This document shows positions 10,437 through 17,821 of a stretch of 29,722 nt of DNA, piece by piece. The notes below the pieces were generated by a model. The model had not been told where the DNA came from. It ran no database searches and worked only from the letters and a program-made list of their open reading frames with translations. The first letter of the stretch is position 1. Each line of letters opens with the position of its first letter. The stretch spans positions 1-29,722 of the forward strand of contig JAGXHC010000262.1 in assembly GCA_024636405.1 (NCBI GenBank), written 5' to 3'. The DNA comes from Sulfitobacter sp. (lineage in GTDB: Bacteria > Pseudomonadota > Alphaproteobacteria > Rhodobacterales > Rhodobacteraceae). A program made the position numbers and the translations under genes.

Positions 10437-10569
10437 AGCAGCGGTATACGCCTTCCGGATGGGGCTTCAAGGTCTGCGATATCGCCGGGCCACCGCGCAA
10501 CTGGATTGACATCGCCAGCGCATCACTCAGTTCATCACGCGTGGCAAAAGCTACCGGAGATCGCGCCAT
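10399..10569 (-). CDS. Possible small or N-terminal frame upstream of the 218-aa protein
   Basis: A 56-codon frame beginning MARSPVAFATRDELSDAL and ending at a TGA inside the 218-residue gene, overlapping its start by 38 bp in another frame. No ribosome binding site is visible. It could be a small independent protein or the lost N-terminus of the neighbour, separated by a one-base shift near 10430. The evidence is weak: only the length, the protein-like composition and the overlap. Confidence 0.2.
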   Translation of the reverse strand: MARSPVAFATRDELSDALAMSIQLRGGPAISQTLKPHPEGVYRCYVSKKFHHRFAE

Positions 10570-10663
10570 TCAGAGTACGCAGCCCGCTGCGGGTTTCGGT
10601 AATGATCAAAGCGCGTTAAAGCAGGATTGCGTTTTCGGCATCTCATTTTTTGCGGTTTTTTAA

Positions 10664-11227
10664 CTACTTCAGACCATTGCGAGCGATGTAGATGGACAGA
10701 TCCAGAATGATCTGCCCGCGTGCCCGCGCGATTGCATTTGGCCCGCCTTTCGGGTCGAATGGCACGGAGAGTTCGAACAGGCCCGATCGTTCTCGACCAC
10801 CGTCGGGCACCGCGACAAAATACTGTCCCGATGTGCGAAATTCACCTGCGGCGCGGGCGACCAGTTCGGCAAAGCGCACTTCCAGCCGGGCATCGGGATA
10901 GGCTTCGAACGGCCAAGGCTCGGATGCAACGCGCCGACCTGTCAACCGAGCGAGATTCTGGCTTAGCTCCAACGCGACGGCACGTTCGGGCGCATCAGCC
11001 CAAAGCACGTCGGAGGAACTGATCAATGTGCCGTCGTCGCCTTGCAGGCTGATTTCATCCGACGCCGCGTAGCTGGGCAGGGAAACATCCCGGACCTCAA
11101 CCGAAGCAAAGCCGATCCGTACCTGTTCGGTGACGGCAGGTGCCTGAACCGGAAACCGTTCCGCGTTGCCACAGGCCGCCAAAAGCAGAGCCAGCCCAAA
11201 TGTCGCAAAATATCGTACAAGTGTCAT
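10664..11227 (-). CDS. pqiC: PqiC-type outer-membrane lipoprotein (ABC-type transport auxiliary family)
   Basis: A 187-residue lipoprotein of the PqiC/YmbA family, which partners with PqiB in moving lipids across the periplasm. The N-terminus MTLVRYFATFGLALLLAAC ends in a lipobox (LAAC) with Cys19 as the lipidation site. The mature part begins with a short linker and contains a segment typical of the family (IGFASVEVRDVSLPSYAASDEI). Its start lies 3 bp after the pqiB stop codon, so it is the last gene of the pqiA-pqiA-pqiB-pqiC operon. Ser or Gly does not follow as Asp at +2 (Cys-Gly-Asn), so by the E. coli rule it would be sorted to the outer membrane, where PqiC normally sits. Confidence 0.85.
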   Translation of the reverse strand: MTLVRYFATFGLALLLAACGNAERFPVQAPAVTEQVRIGFASVEVRDVSLPSYAASDEISLQGDDGTLISSSDVLWADAPERAVALELSQNLARLTGRRVASEPWPFEAYPDARLEVRFAELVARAAGEFRTSGQYFVAVPDGGRERSGLFELSVPFDPKGGPNAIARARGQIILDLSIYIARNGLK

Positions 11228-11230
11228 CAG

Positions 11231-13678
11231 TTACCGTCCCAGCAAAAGCGAATTGGGGTTACGTTCAATGGTCTTGGCAAGGGAAGCAAGGGCATCAGCC
11301 GCTTTCTGGATATCACGCAGCGTTTCCTGCGCGGAGCGGCTAAGCTGATCACCCTTGTTATAGCCTTCAATGGTCGTGCTGGCCTGTGCGAACAGCCGTG
11401 TCAGCCGATCGACAATCTGCGGCAGATCCTTGGCCGACTCCGCGATGCTGTCTGCCGCGTTTCTGGCAGAAGCCAGCGTTTGATTGACGTTTGCCACCGC
11501 GCCGCCTTCGCGCAATTCCTGCAAGGTAAAGTTCAGCTCATCCAATGCGCGCTTGAGTGATCCGGGCAGGGCAATGGCGTCTTCAGTACCAATCACGGCG
11601 TCCGCCGACTTGGTCAGCGCGGTCAATTCCGCCAACAAGGCTTCAACCTCCAGCGATTCTGCCTTTGCTGCCACTGCTTTGATCTGCTCGACTAGCTCTG
11701 GCACGCCATCCACCGAACTGCTGACCGTGTCTGCGGCATCTGCGGCCGTGTCCAGAACCTCCATCAAACGTGCGGTAATCTGAGGCAGGGTCTTTGTTGT
11801 AGCGGCAATATCGGTTGCCGCGGACCGGGCAGAGGCGAGGGTCTGATTGATGTCGCGCACGGCGCCACCCTCACGAAGCTCGCGCAATGTGCTATAGACT
11901 TCTTCGACCGCATCCTTAAGTGCTGTAGGCAGACGCGCGGCATCCTCAGACGACAGGATTGCATCTGCCGATCCGACAAGGGTCGTGACCTGCGCGACCA
12001 GTTCTTCGATGTTCAGTGCTTCGGCCTTTTTCGTCAGCGTCTGCAGATCCTCTATCAACTCAGGCACGCCTTCGACGGACGCGGTCACTGAATCTGCTGA
12101 GGTCGCGATTGTGTCCACGGCCGCAAGCAGCCGTTCGGCCAGTCGTTCGCGTTCCAGCGTCGCAACAAGCGCTTCGACCCGGACCAGCGTTGCATTCAGG
12201 GCGACCGGGATATTCTGCACATCATCGGACCGCACCAATCCCTGCAAATCGCTCAGCAACAGGCGAACATCCTGTGGCGTTTCGCGAAGATCTTCATCCG
12301 AAACCAGTGCCTCGGCGGAATTCAGGAACGAAATGGCACTGTTCAAAAGCTCTTCGATGGGAAGATTGTTGATCCGCGAAAACACGCCCTCGACGGTGGC
12401 AGCCGCGTCGGAGGTTTCGCTTTTGGTTGTAGGCAAAAGCGGCAGCAGATCGTCCCGCATCTGAATGGCAGTACGCGGCGCATCCGGCACCACAGCCAGT
12501 TCAACCTTGAGCCCCCCTGTCAGCAAGCTGGCGGAGGTGAGCCGAGCACGCAAACCATTCACGACCCGGTCCTGCAGAAACCTGAGCGCATTGGCGGCTG
12601 TTACTTCGCCCGGCAGTCCAAGCCGTGCAGGCTGAATCGACAGCGTTACGTTCAGCCGGACGCGGCTGTCGCCGAACTGGTTGTAGTCAACAATACCCGA
12701 CAGCGTTTCAACTTCGCCGATGGCAAGTCCGCTGAGTTCAACCGGGGCACCAACCGCGAGGCCCGACACATTGTCATCGAAGATCACGCTCACCTTGAGG
12801 GGCTCAACCTCGGATGCGTTGAACACGGAGTTGCGCGCGGTTTCCTTGTCCGGGAATATCTCGAATACCGTGCCATCCTGAACCCTGCCACCGCCGGACA
12901 CGAAGGTATCAAAGGTGATGCCGCCGCCAACCAACGTCGCCAATGAGGAAAAGTCGATTTCAGCGCCGGACGGACCGATGTTGACGCTGAAACCGGACGC
13001 GTCCCAGAACCGGGTCGTCGCATTGATAAGATTTCGATGTTCTTCAAAAATCAGCGCTTCGACGATGGCGTAATTGCCCCGCGGCGCGATCTTGGCGCGT
13101 CCGACGCGACCCACTTCGATGCCTCGAAACAGGATCGGTGCATCATCGGTCAACTGGCCATTGGCAACCGTGCGGAATGCAATCTGAAGCCCCGACTGTC
13201 CCGGTCTGATCAGCGGCGCGTCTGTCGCACCCTGAAACCGCGTGGCAGGTTGCCCGACCTGTTCATCCCATGAACCCTCAATGTGCACGCCGCTCAGAAC
13301 GGTGCTGAGCCCGGTAATTCCCTGTGCAGTCACCTTGGGCGTCACAATCCAGAAAACGGCGCTGCTGTCGATATAGGGGGCCACGCCTTTGTCCACACGG
13401 ACGGTTGCCACGACCTTGTCCAACCCTTCGGTAAAGCCGACCTTTTCGACCCGTCCCACGGTAATATCGCGATACCGCAATTCGGTTTCGCCGGCTGCAA
13501 TGCCAGCGCCGCTTGCGAACTCAATCTGGATCTCGGGCCCGCGTTCGCTGTAAGAACGCCACGCCACGCCGAGCGCCACAAGAAGCGCGAGCAGAGGGAT
13601 CAGCCAGATCACCGAGGCACCGCTCAGGAACACCTTGCGGGCCGGCGCTACCGATACTTCGGGTGGTGTATCAGTCAT
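11231..13678 (-). CDS. pqiB: PqiB: MCE-domain intermembrane lipid-transport protein with long repeat tail
   Basis: An 815-residue inner-membrane-anchored MCE protein. PqiB family members form a periplasm-spanning tube for lipid transport between the membranes. One transmembrane helix (about residues 22-40, VIWLIPLLALLVALGVAW) follows a short cytoplasmic tail. Three MCE domains can be seen at about 46-137, 162-260 and 293-397, each with a recurring entry motif (ELRYRDITVGRVEKV, ILFRGIEVGRVGRA, VELSGLAIGEVETL). The C-terminal 400 residues are alpha-helical, Ala/Glu/Leu-rich and made of near-121-residue repeats (521-641 and 642-762, plus a degenerate copy at about 418-520). E. coli PqiB is near 550 residues, so this tail is much longer. 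The start overlaps the upstream pqiA stop by 8 bp (ATGACTGA). Confidence 0.9.
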   Translation of the reverse strand: MTDTPPEVSVAPARKVFLSGASVIWLIPLLALLVALGVAWRSYSERGPEIQIEFASGAGIAAGETELRYRDITVGRVEKVGFTEGLDKVVATVRVDKGVAPYIDSSAVFWIVTPKVTAQGITGLSTVLSGVHIEGSWDEQVGQPATRFQGATDAPLIRPGQSGLQIAFRTVANGQLTDDAPILFRGIEVGRVGRAKIAPRGNYAIVEALIFEEHRNLINATTRFWDASGFSVNIGPSGAEIDFSSLATLVGGGITFDTFVSGGGRVQDGTVFEIFPDKETARNSVFNASEVEPLKVSVIFDDNVSGLAVGAPVELSGLAIGEVETLSGIVDYNQFGDSRVRLNVTLSIQPARLGLPGEVTAANALRFLQDRVVNGLRARLTSASLLTGGLKVELAVVPDAPRTAIQMRDDLLPLLPTTKSETSDAAATVEGVFSRINNLPIEELLNSAISFLNSAEALVSDEDLRETPQDVRLLLSDLQGLVRSDDVQNIPVALNATLVRVEALVATLERERLAERLLAAVDTIATSADSVTASVEGVPELIEDLQTLTKKAEALNIEELVAQVTTLVGSADAILSSEDAARLPTALKDAVEEVYSTLRELREGGAVRDINQTLASARSAATDIAATTKTLPQITARLMEVLDTAADAADTVSSSVDGVPELVEQIKAVAAKAESLEVEALLAELTALTKSADAVIGTEDAIALPGSLKRALDELNFTLQELREGGAVANVNQTLASARNAADSIAESAKDLPQIVDRLTRLFAQASTTIEGYNKGDQLSRSAQETLRDIQKAADALASLAKTIERNPNSLLLGR
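11393..12118 (-). repeat. Two tandem 121-codon repeats in the pqiB tail
   Basis: Residues 521-641 and 642-762 of PqiB align without a gap at a 121-residue period; 65 of 121 positions are identical by hand count. Landmarks are GVPEL, ELREGGAV, NQTLASAR and LPQI. A third, degenerate copy precedes them (bases about 12119-12427; IEELLNSA...SDEDLRETP against IEELVAQV...SSEDAARLP, offset 116). The DNA copies have diverged, so the duplication is old. Confidence 0.85.
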
Positions 13679-14330
13679 TGTCGCCCGGCCCCCCAGCCTT
13701 CGCTTGCGCGTCCCAGATCAGCCGGGAATCAAATGCCTGCGCAGACAGCATGGTGAAAATCACCGAAAGCGCAAAAAATATGCTCGCCACGCCAGGATTG
13801 ATGGCCGCCAGTGTCTTGAGTTGCACAAGTGAAGACAAGATCGCAACCACAAAGATATCAATCATCGACCAGCGTCCGATATACTCCACAAGTTCATACA
13901 TGTACTGCCGATGATGATTGGATGCGCGCGACGGATACTTCACCCCGATCGCGAGAAACGCGATCGCCCAGAATTTGCCCAACGGGATCGCCACGGAGGC
14001 GACAAGAATGATAATTGCCACGCCCCAGTTGCCATGTTGCGCAAGTTCTACCGCACCTCCGACGATGGTGCTTTCGTGGGTCTGAAAAAGCGTGCGGGTC
14101 GACAGCATGGGAAAGACATTCGCCGGGACATAACAGATCAAACCCATCACCCAATAGGCCCAGACCCGCTGAATGCTCAGCCGGTCCCGCGACACAAGCA
14201 CATGACCGCAACGCCCGCAGGTCTGCGTGCCCAGCGGCCACGCTTTTGTACATCGTGTACAGGCAACCAGTCCCATCTCGCGGGCAGTCAGGATTTTTTC
14301 GGGTGTTCCAGAGAGTTCCATACAGACCAT
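13671..14330 (-). CDS. pqiA: PqiA-family membrane protein, second half-size copy
   Basis: A 219-residue PqiA/LetA-type inner-membrane protein with a cytoplasmic zinc-ribbon-like start (CTRCTKAWPLGTQTCGRCG, two Cys-x2-Cys pairs) and four hydrophobic segments. E. coli PqiA carries two such modules in one chain of about 417 residues; here they are two genes. The frame starts at 14330 and overlaps the preceding pqiA by 43 bp; a second ATG at 14321 (MELSGTPEK) is equally plausible. It contains VFPMLSTRTLFQ and GVKYPSRASNHHRQYMYELVEYIGRWSMIDIF (an EYIGRWSMIDIF segment typical of the family). The stop overlaps the pqiB start, indicating coupled translation. In the family PqiA works with the MCE partner PqiB, presumably delivering lipids to it. 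Confidence 0.85.
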   Translation of the reverse strand: MVCMELSGTPEKILTAREMGLVACTRCTKAWPLGTQTCGRCGHVLVSRDRLSIQRVWAYWVMGLICYVPANVFPMLSTRTLFQTHESTIVGGAVELAQHGNWGVAIIILVASVAIPLGKFWAIAFLAIGVKYPSRASNHHRQYMYELVEYIGRWSMIDIFVVAILSSLVQLKTLAAINPGVASIFFALSVIFTMLSAQAFDSRLIWDAQAKAGGPGDND

Positions 14331-14935
14331 TTACACAAAAAACTATCCTGAGCGATCAATAGAACGACCAGTATACCAAACATCCAGAATGCAGGACCAA
14401 AACCCACATTCGCCAGATCGCTCACCTTGACCAGGGCGACGGCGCAACCGATGGCGAATATCTCGGCCATGGACCAGGGGCGCAATGCTTCAGACATCCG
14501 GAACGCCCTGATCGCGTGCCGGGCGGGCGGAAGATCAAGCACGACGGGAATAAGCACGTAAAGCGTCAGAAGAACCCGCGCCAGCGGCACAAAGATGATC
14601 AACGCCGCCGTTGCCAGCGACAGCAAGATCATTGGCCCTCCGGAAAACGCAAGCGCCGCGTCGATGATCGACACTGCGTTCTTGTTGCCAGCCGCGTCAA
14701 TCTTGAGAAACGGGAAAAACGATGCGCCCACGATCAGGATCAATACCGACAGGGCGACCGCGATTATGTACAGCCCTGCGTTGCGCCGCGGAGTGATCAA
14801 AACTTTGTGACACCGCTGACAAACTGCCCGCTCGCCGTGCGCCGGCTTTTTGAGCCGGTACGCAGCATCGCATTGCGGACAGACAATGATCTCAGTCAGC
14901 GCTGTTTCAGTCTCTGATTGGGGCAAATCCTTCAT
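14288..14935 (-). CDS. pqiA: PqiA-family membrane protein, first half-size copy
   Basis: A 215-residue PqiA-module protein, first gene of the pqi operon. I chose the ATG at 14935 (MKDLPQSETETALTEIIVC); the frame is open to 15046 but the extra residues are not family-like. The N-terminus bears CPQCDAAYRL and CQRCHKVL, the two Cys-x2-Cys pairs of the PqiA zinc-ribbon. Four hydrophobic segments follow, with the family segment ALRPWSMAEIFAIGCAVALV near the C-terminus, matching the RWSMIDIF position of the second copy. It overlaps the second pqiA gene by 43 bp. Together the two are equivalent to the N- and C-terminal halves of a single-chain PqiA. Confidence 0.85.
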   Translation of the reverse strand: MKDLPQSETETALTEIIVCPQCDAAYRLKKPAHGERAVCQRCHKVLITPRRNAGLYIIAVALSVLILIVGASFFPFLKIDAAGNKNAVSIIDAALAFSGGPMILLSLATAALIIFVPLARVLLTLYVLIPVVLDLPPARHAIRAFRMSEALRPWSMAEIFAIGCAVALVKVSDLANVGFGPAFWMFGILVVLLIAQDSFLCKWSVWNSLEHPKKS

Positions 14936-15118
14936 GTTTCGTGAATATATGATCTGGCGGACCGATGGTATACATAATTGCGCTGACAACACGGCGAGCG
15001 ACCACAGATGTGGCAGATTGGCGCGACCTCGCTTGTGCGGACACAATAGGGAACGACAGGCGATCCAAATCGTTTGTCCATCAGAATACCTTTTTAAACA
15101 CTAAGAGTGAGGTAAATG
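14936..15118. promoter_or_regulatory. Divergent control region between pqiA and the PfpI gene
   Basis: Promoters for both divergent genes must lie in these 183 bp. Two small dyads are visible: CCACA-GA-TGTGG (15002-15013) and TTGTG-CGGA-CACAA (15033-15046). A stretch CATATATTC on the minus strand near 14945 could serve as a -10 for pqiA, without a good -35. No consensus promoter can be placed with confidence. Confidence 0.35.
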
Positions 15119-15679
15119 ATGACAGATATTTCCAATGCAAAAATCCTGATCCTTTCCACCAACGGGTTCGAGCAATCCGAACTTGAAACACCGTTGAAGG
15201 AACTCAAGGCGCGGGGTGCAATTGTGCATGTCGCTTCGCCGGACGGTAATGATATCAAAGGTTGGGACAAGGACGACTGGGGTGGCACGGTTGCCGTTGA
15301 TCTGCCTCTTTCTGCCGTGATGGTTGAGGACTATAATGCAATCGTGCTGCCCGGCGGCCAGATCAATCCTGACATCCTGCGTGTCAACAAGGACGCAGTT
15401 TCGCTGATCCGCTCCTTTGCGGACGCGGGCAAGGCTGTCGCGGCAATCTGTCACGCGCCTTGGCTGCTGATTGAAGCGGGTATCATTTCTGGCCGCAAGG
15501 CGACGTCTTATGGCTCCATTGCCACTGACATGAAGAATGCTGGCGCGAAATGGGAAGACAGTGAGGTCGTGGTCGACAATGGCATCATAACAAGCCGGTC
15601 GCCGGAAGATCTTGATGCCTTCGTGGTTAAGATTGTCGAAGAAATTGAAGAGGGCAAACACGGCCGCGGCGCAGCCTGA
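15119..15679 (+). CDS. PfpI/DJ-1 superfamily protein (YhbO/Hsp31-like)
   Basis: A 186-residue class-I glutamine-amidotransferase-like protein of the PfpI/YhbO branch of the DJ-1 superfamily, whose members have been reported as proteases, glyoxalases or protein deglycases and are often stress-linked. The nucleophile elbow is AICHAPWLL (Cys111, His112) and the partner glutamate is Glu18 in NGFEQSELE. Two ATGs stand in tandem at 15116 and 15119. The Shine-Dalgarno GTGAGG ends at 15112, so the second gives the better 6-bp spacing and was chosen. It is alone on the plus strand, divergent from pqi and convergent with the racemase gene. The real substrate is not known. Confidence 0.88.
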   Translation: MTDISNAKILILSTNGFEQSELETPLKELKARGAIVHVASPDGNDIKGWDKDDWGGTVAVDLPLSAVMVEDYNAIVLPGGQINPDILRVNKDAVSLIRSFADAGKAVAAICHAPWLLIEAGIISGRKATSYGSIATDMKNAGAKWEDSEVVVDNGIITSRSPEDLDAFVVKIVEEIEEGKHGRGAA

Positions 15680-15701
15680 CATTCAGATGCACTGGCACAG
15701 A

Positions 15702-15726
15702 AATCCCGGTCCTCTGGATCGGGATT
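15702..15726. terminator. Hairpin between convergent genes
   Basis: AATCCCGGTCC (15702-15712) pairs with GGATCGGGATT (15716-15726) through a TCT loop: 11 pairs with one G-T wobble. It lies in the 45-bp gap between two convergent genes and touches the racemase stop codon. Neither side has a proper T-run, so it is a bidirectional barrier candidate rather than a textbook terminator. Confidence 0.5.
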
Positions 15727-16828
15727 ATCCCAGCAAAGTCGCCAATTCAGCGCCTTCAAAACCCAGATTTTGCAATATTGCAGCCGTGTCTGCCCCGATC
15801 GCAGTCGGCGCCTGAGGGGCGGCAGGGACTGATCTGCCAAACCGTGGTGCCACAGATGCCTGATCCTGTCCGCCGACGCGAACGTATGATTTTCGGCTCT
15901 TTGCGTGCGGATGATCACGGGCCTCAGAGAAAGTCAGAACCGGCGCAACACAGGCATCCGTGCCTTCGAAGATTTCGGCCCATTCATCCCGCGGACGCGT
16001 TGCAATGACCTTTGCAAATTCATCACAGCGGGCAGGCCATGTTTCGGCATCATTTTGAGTGTCGATATATGTCGCTGGCAGACCCAATTTTTCCAGTAAC
16101 AGAGCATAAAACTGTCGCTCCAGCGCGCCGACGGACAGGAACTTGCCATCCGAGCAGGTGTAGCAGCGATAGAATGGCGCGGCGCCGTCCAGCCAGTTCG
16201 ACTGTCGCTTTTCGGTCCATTCCCCCCGCGACAACATCGTCGCGATCAGCCCTGTCATTGCGGGTACGCCTTCGACCATTGCCGCGTCCACGACCTGACC
16301 TTTTCCGGACAGGCCACGCTCAATCACCGCCGCCAGCAAGCCGAACAGCAGAAACATGGTGCCGCCTCCGTAGTCCGCGACCATGTTCAACGGCGGCACA
16401 GGTGGACGATCAGCAGCACCCATGGCGTGCAAAACACCCGTCAGCGCAAGATAATTAATGTCATGTCCCGCCGTCTGCGCCAGTGGACCGTCCTGACCCC
16501 AGCCCGTCATGCGTCCGTAAATCAGCGACGGATCGCAGTCTTTGGGGCCGATGCCCAACCGCTCCATCACGCCGGGACGAAAGCCTTCGATCAGGATGTC
16601 ACTTTGTGCGATCAACCGCCGCGCGGCTTCGATGCCAAGCGGTGATTTCAGGTTCAGAATGACGGACCGCTTGCCACGCCGATTGATCTCGGTCGGATCC
16701 CCCGGGGCCGCCGCGCGGTCCACCGTGATCACGGACGCCCCAAGGTCGGCCAAAAGCTGTCCGGCCAGCGGGGCAGGCCCGAGACCCGAAAATTCAACCA
16801 CTTTCAATGACGCCAACGGTCCTGTCAT
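15725..16828 (-). CDS. Alpha-methylacyl-CoA racemase-like CoA-transferase family III protein
   Basis: A 367-residue CaiB/BaiF (family III) protein most like alpha-methylacyl-CoA racemase, which inverts the 2-methyl stereocentre of branched acyl-CoA. The start MTGPLASLKVVEFSGLGPAP (ATG 16828) is the racemase N-terminus; the frame runs open to 16978 but the extra residues overlap the upstream gene and are not family-like. GFRPGVMERLGIGPKDC and YGRMTGWGQDGPLAQ are racemase signatures. Counterparts of the Mycobacterium MCR catalytic residues appear at His122 (GHDINY), Asp152 (MVADYGGG) and Glu237 (VGALERQFY), all four less than the MCR numbers. It begins 4 bp after the C45 gene, so it is probably the last gene of the long minus-strand operon. 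Its link to that operon's chemistry is unclear. Confidence 0.87.
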   Translation of the reverse strand: MTGPLASLKVVEFSGLGPAPLAGQLLADLGASVITVDRAAAPGDPTEINRRGKRSVILNLKSPLGIEAARRLIAQSDILIEGFRPGVMERLGIGPKDCDPSLIYGRMTGWGQDGPLAQTAGHDINYLALTGVLHAMGAADRPPVPPLNMVADYGGGTMFLLFGLLAAVIERGLSGKGQVVDAAMVEGVPAMTGLIATMLSRGEWTEKRQSNWLDGAAPFYRCYTCSDGKFLSVGALERQFYALLLEKLGLPATYIDTQNDAETWPARCDEFAKVIATRPRDEWAEIFEGTDACVAPVLTFSEARDHPHAKSRKSYVRVGGQDQASVAPRFGRSVPAAPQAPTAIGADTAAILQNLGFEGAELATLLG

Positions 16829-16832
16829 CGGA

Positions 16833-17804
16833 TCAGGCCGCGCCGGGGATACGCACACTGCGTCCCCCCTCGATGAAGTTTTCCAGCGACAAGGGCCAGA
16901 CCGTGCCGGGCCAACGCAATTCCATCTCTCGTTTGCGGGGGCGGTAGACAGCGGTGTAAAGCGTGCCAAATCCTGCATTGAACGCAGTGGAATAAAGCGG
17001 CGGCCTGAGAAAGGCGCTGACGAATTTCTCTTCAGGGTCGCGGTGCAGGCGCAGACGGTGCAGCAGAAACCTTTCGCGTTCCACCGTGGCGGTGAATCTG
17101 GCGTGGCTGACCCATTCTACGTTTTCCTGATGGTTGGTCGCGACGGCAGCATGGGTAATAAGCGTGGGCCGATCCGGGGCCATCATGGCCGTCAAATATT
17201 TGCGTTTCGCATCCAAAACGGTGACATTATAGCTCATATGCGTGGGCACGCGCGACAAAACGGCGCCAGCCTGTTCCGTCGTTTCGCAAGTTTGCAGGAC
17301 GTATCGTAGGATCAGCGGCACACCGAACCCTTCGCCAACCACACGCCGTCCACCAAACGTCAGCGAAATCGCCAACCCGGCATCGTTCACCCCGTCCACC
17401 AGCCCCCACAGCCCGTCAGAGGTGCCCATCACACGCCGCCCTTGCCAGTTGGTGTTCAACACCAGCGAATCGAACGCATTGGCATTGTAGTCGTAATTCC
17501 GCACCATCACCGGCTCCTTACCGGACCAGATCGCCTGCGAGCAGGCACTTAGATAGGGCGGCGGGCAATGAAAGCTGAGAAACCGTGCGGCATGATCACC
17601 GCCGCCCGCAAGCGCGCACAACTCATCATAAAGCGGCACGATTTCGGGCATATGTTCGCGCAAGGCGCGCAGGCTCTGGGCATAGGTGGGGCGTGCGGCC
17701 TCGCCTTCCTTCAGCCACCAACGTCGGTAGTCCGGCCAATATTCAGCGAAGAGCCCGGCCCATTTCGGGCCGGGCAGATCTTCGGACAGGGCGCGCCATA
17801 ACAT
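16833..17804 (-). CDS. C45-family autoproteolytic acyltransferase/hydrolase
   Basis: A 323-residue protein that fits the C45 Ntn-hydrolase family (acyl-CoA:6-aminopenicillanate acyltransferase type). These enzymes cut their own precursor in front of a cysteine, which then becomes the N-terminal nucleophile for amide cleavage or acyl transfer. The likely nucleophile is Cys88 in YLSACSQAIW, followed by the family segment VMVRNYDYN. Later parts include GLVDGVNDAGLAISLTFGGR and THMSYNVTVLDA. An animal relative, Tan, hydrolyses beta-alanyl-dopamine. The ATG at 17804 has AAAGG upstream and lies 17 bp after the ATP-grasp stop. No signal peptide is visible, so the enzyme should be cytoplasmic. The family call is good; the substrate is unknown. 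Confidence 0.75.
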   Translation of the reverse strand: MLWRALSEDLPGPKWAGLFAEYWPDYRRWWLKEGEAARPTYAQSLRALREHMPEIVPLYDELCALAGGGDHAARFLSFHCPPPYLSACSQAIWSGKEPVMVRNYDYNANAFDSLVLNTNWQGRRVMGTSDGLWGLVDGVNDAGLAISLTFGGRRVVGEGFGVPLILRYVLQTCETTEQAGAVLSRVPTHMSYNVTVLDAKRKYLTAMMAPDRPTLITHAAVATNHQENVEWVSHARFTATVERERFLLHRLRLHRDPEEKFVSAFLRPPLYSTAFNAGFGTLYTAVYRPRKREMELRWPGTVWPLSLENFIEGGRSVRIPGAA

Positions 17805-17821
17805 GGGCTGGCCTTTCAGGT

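Noticed and set aside
11393..12427. Nucleotide repeats in the pqiB tail as recent duplication or mobile DNA
   Set aside because: The two copies are clearly related in protein but have diverged in DNA, and they stay in frame; this is old domain repetition, not a mobile element.
12016..12464. Plus-strand reading frames inside pqiB (and similar shadows elsewhere)
   Set aside because: They lie opposite a well-supported gene, have no ribosome binding sites and their composition is that of reverse-complement coding DNA.
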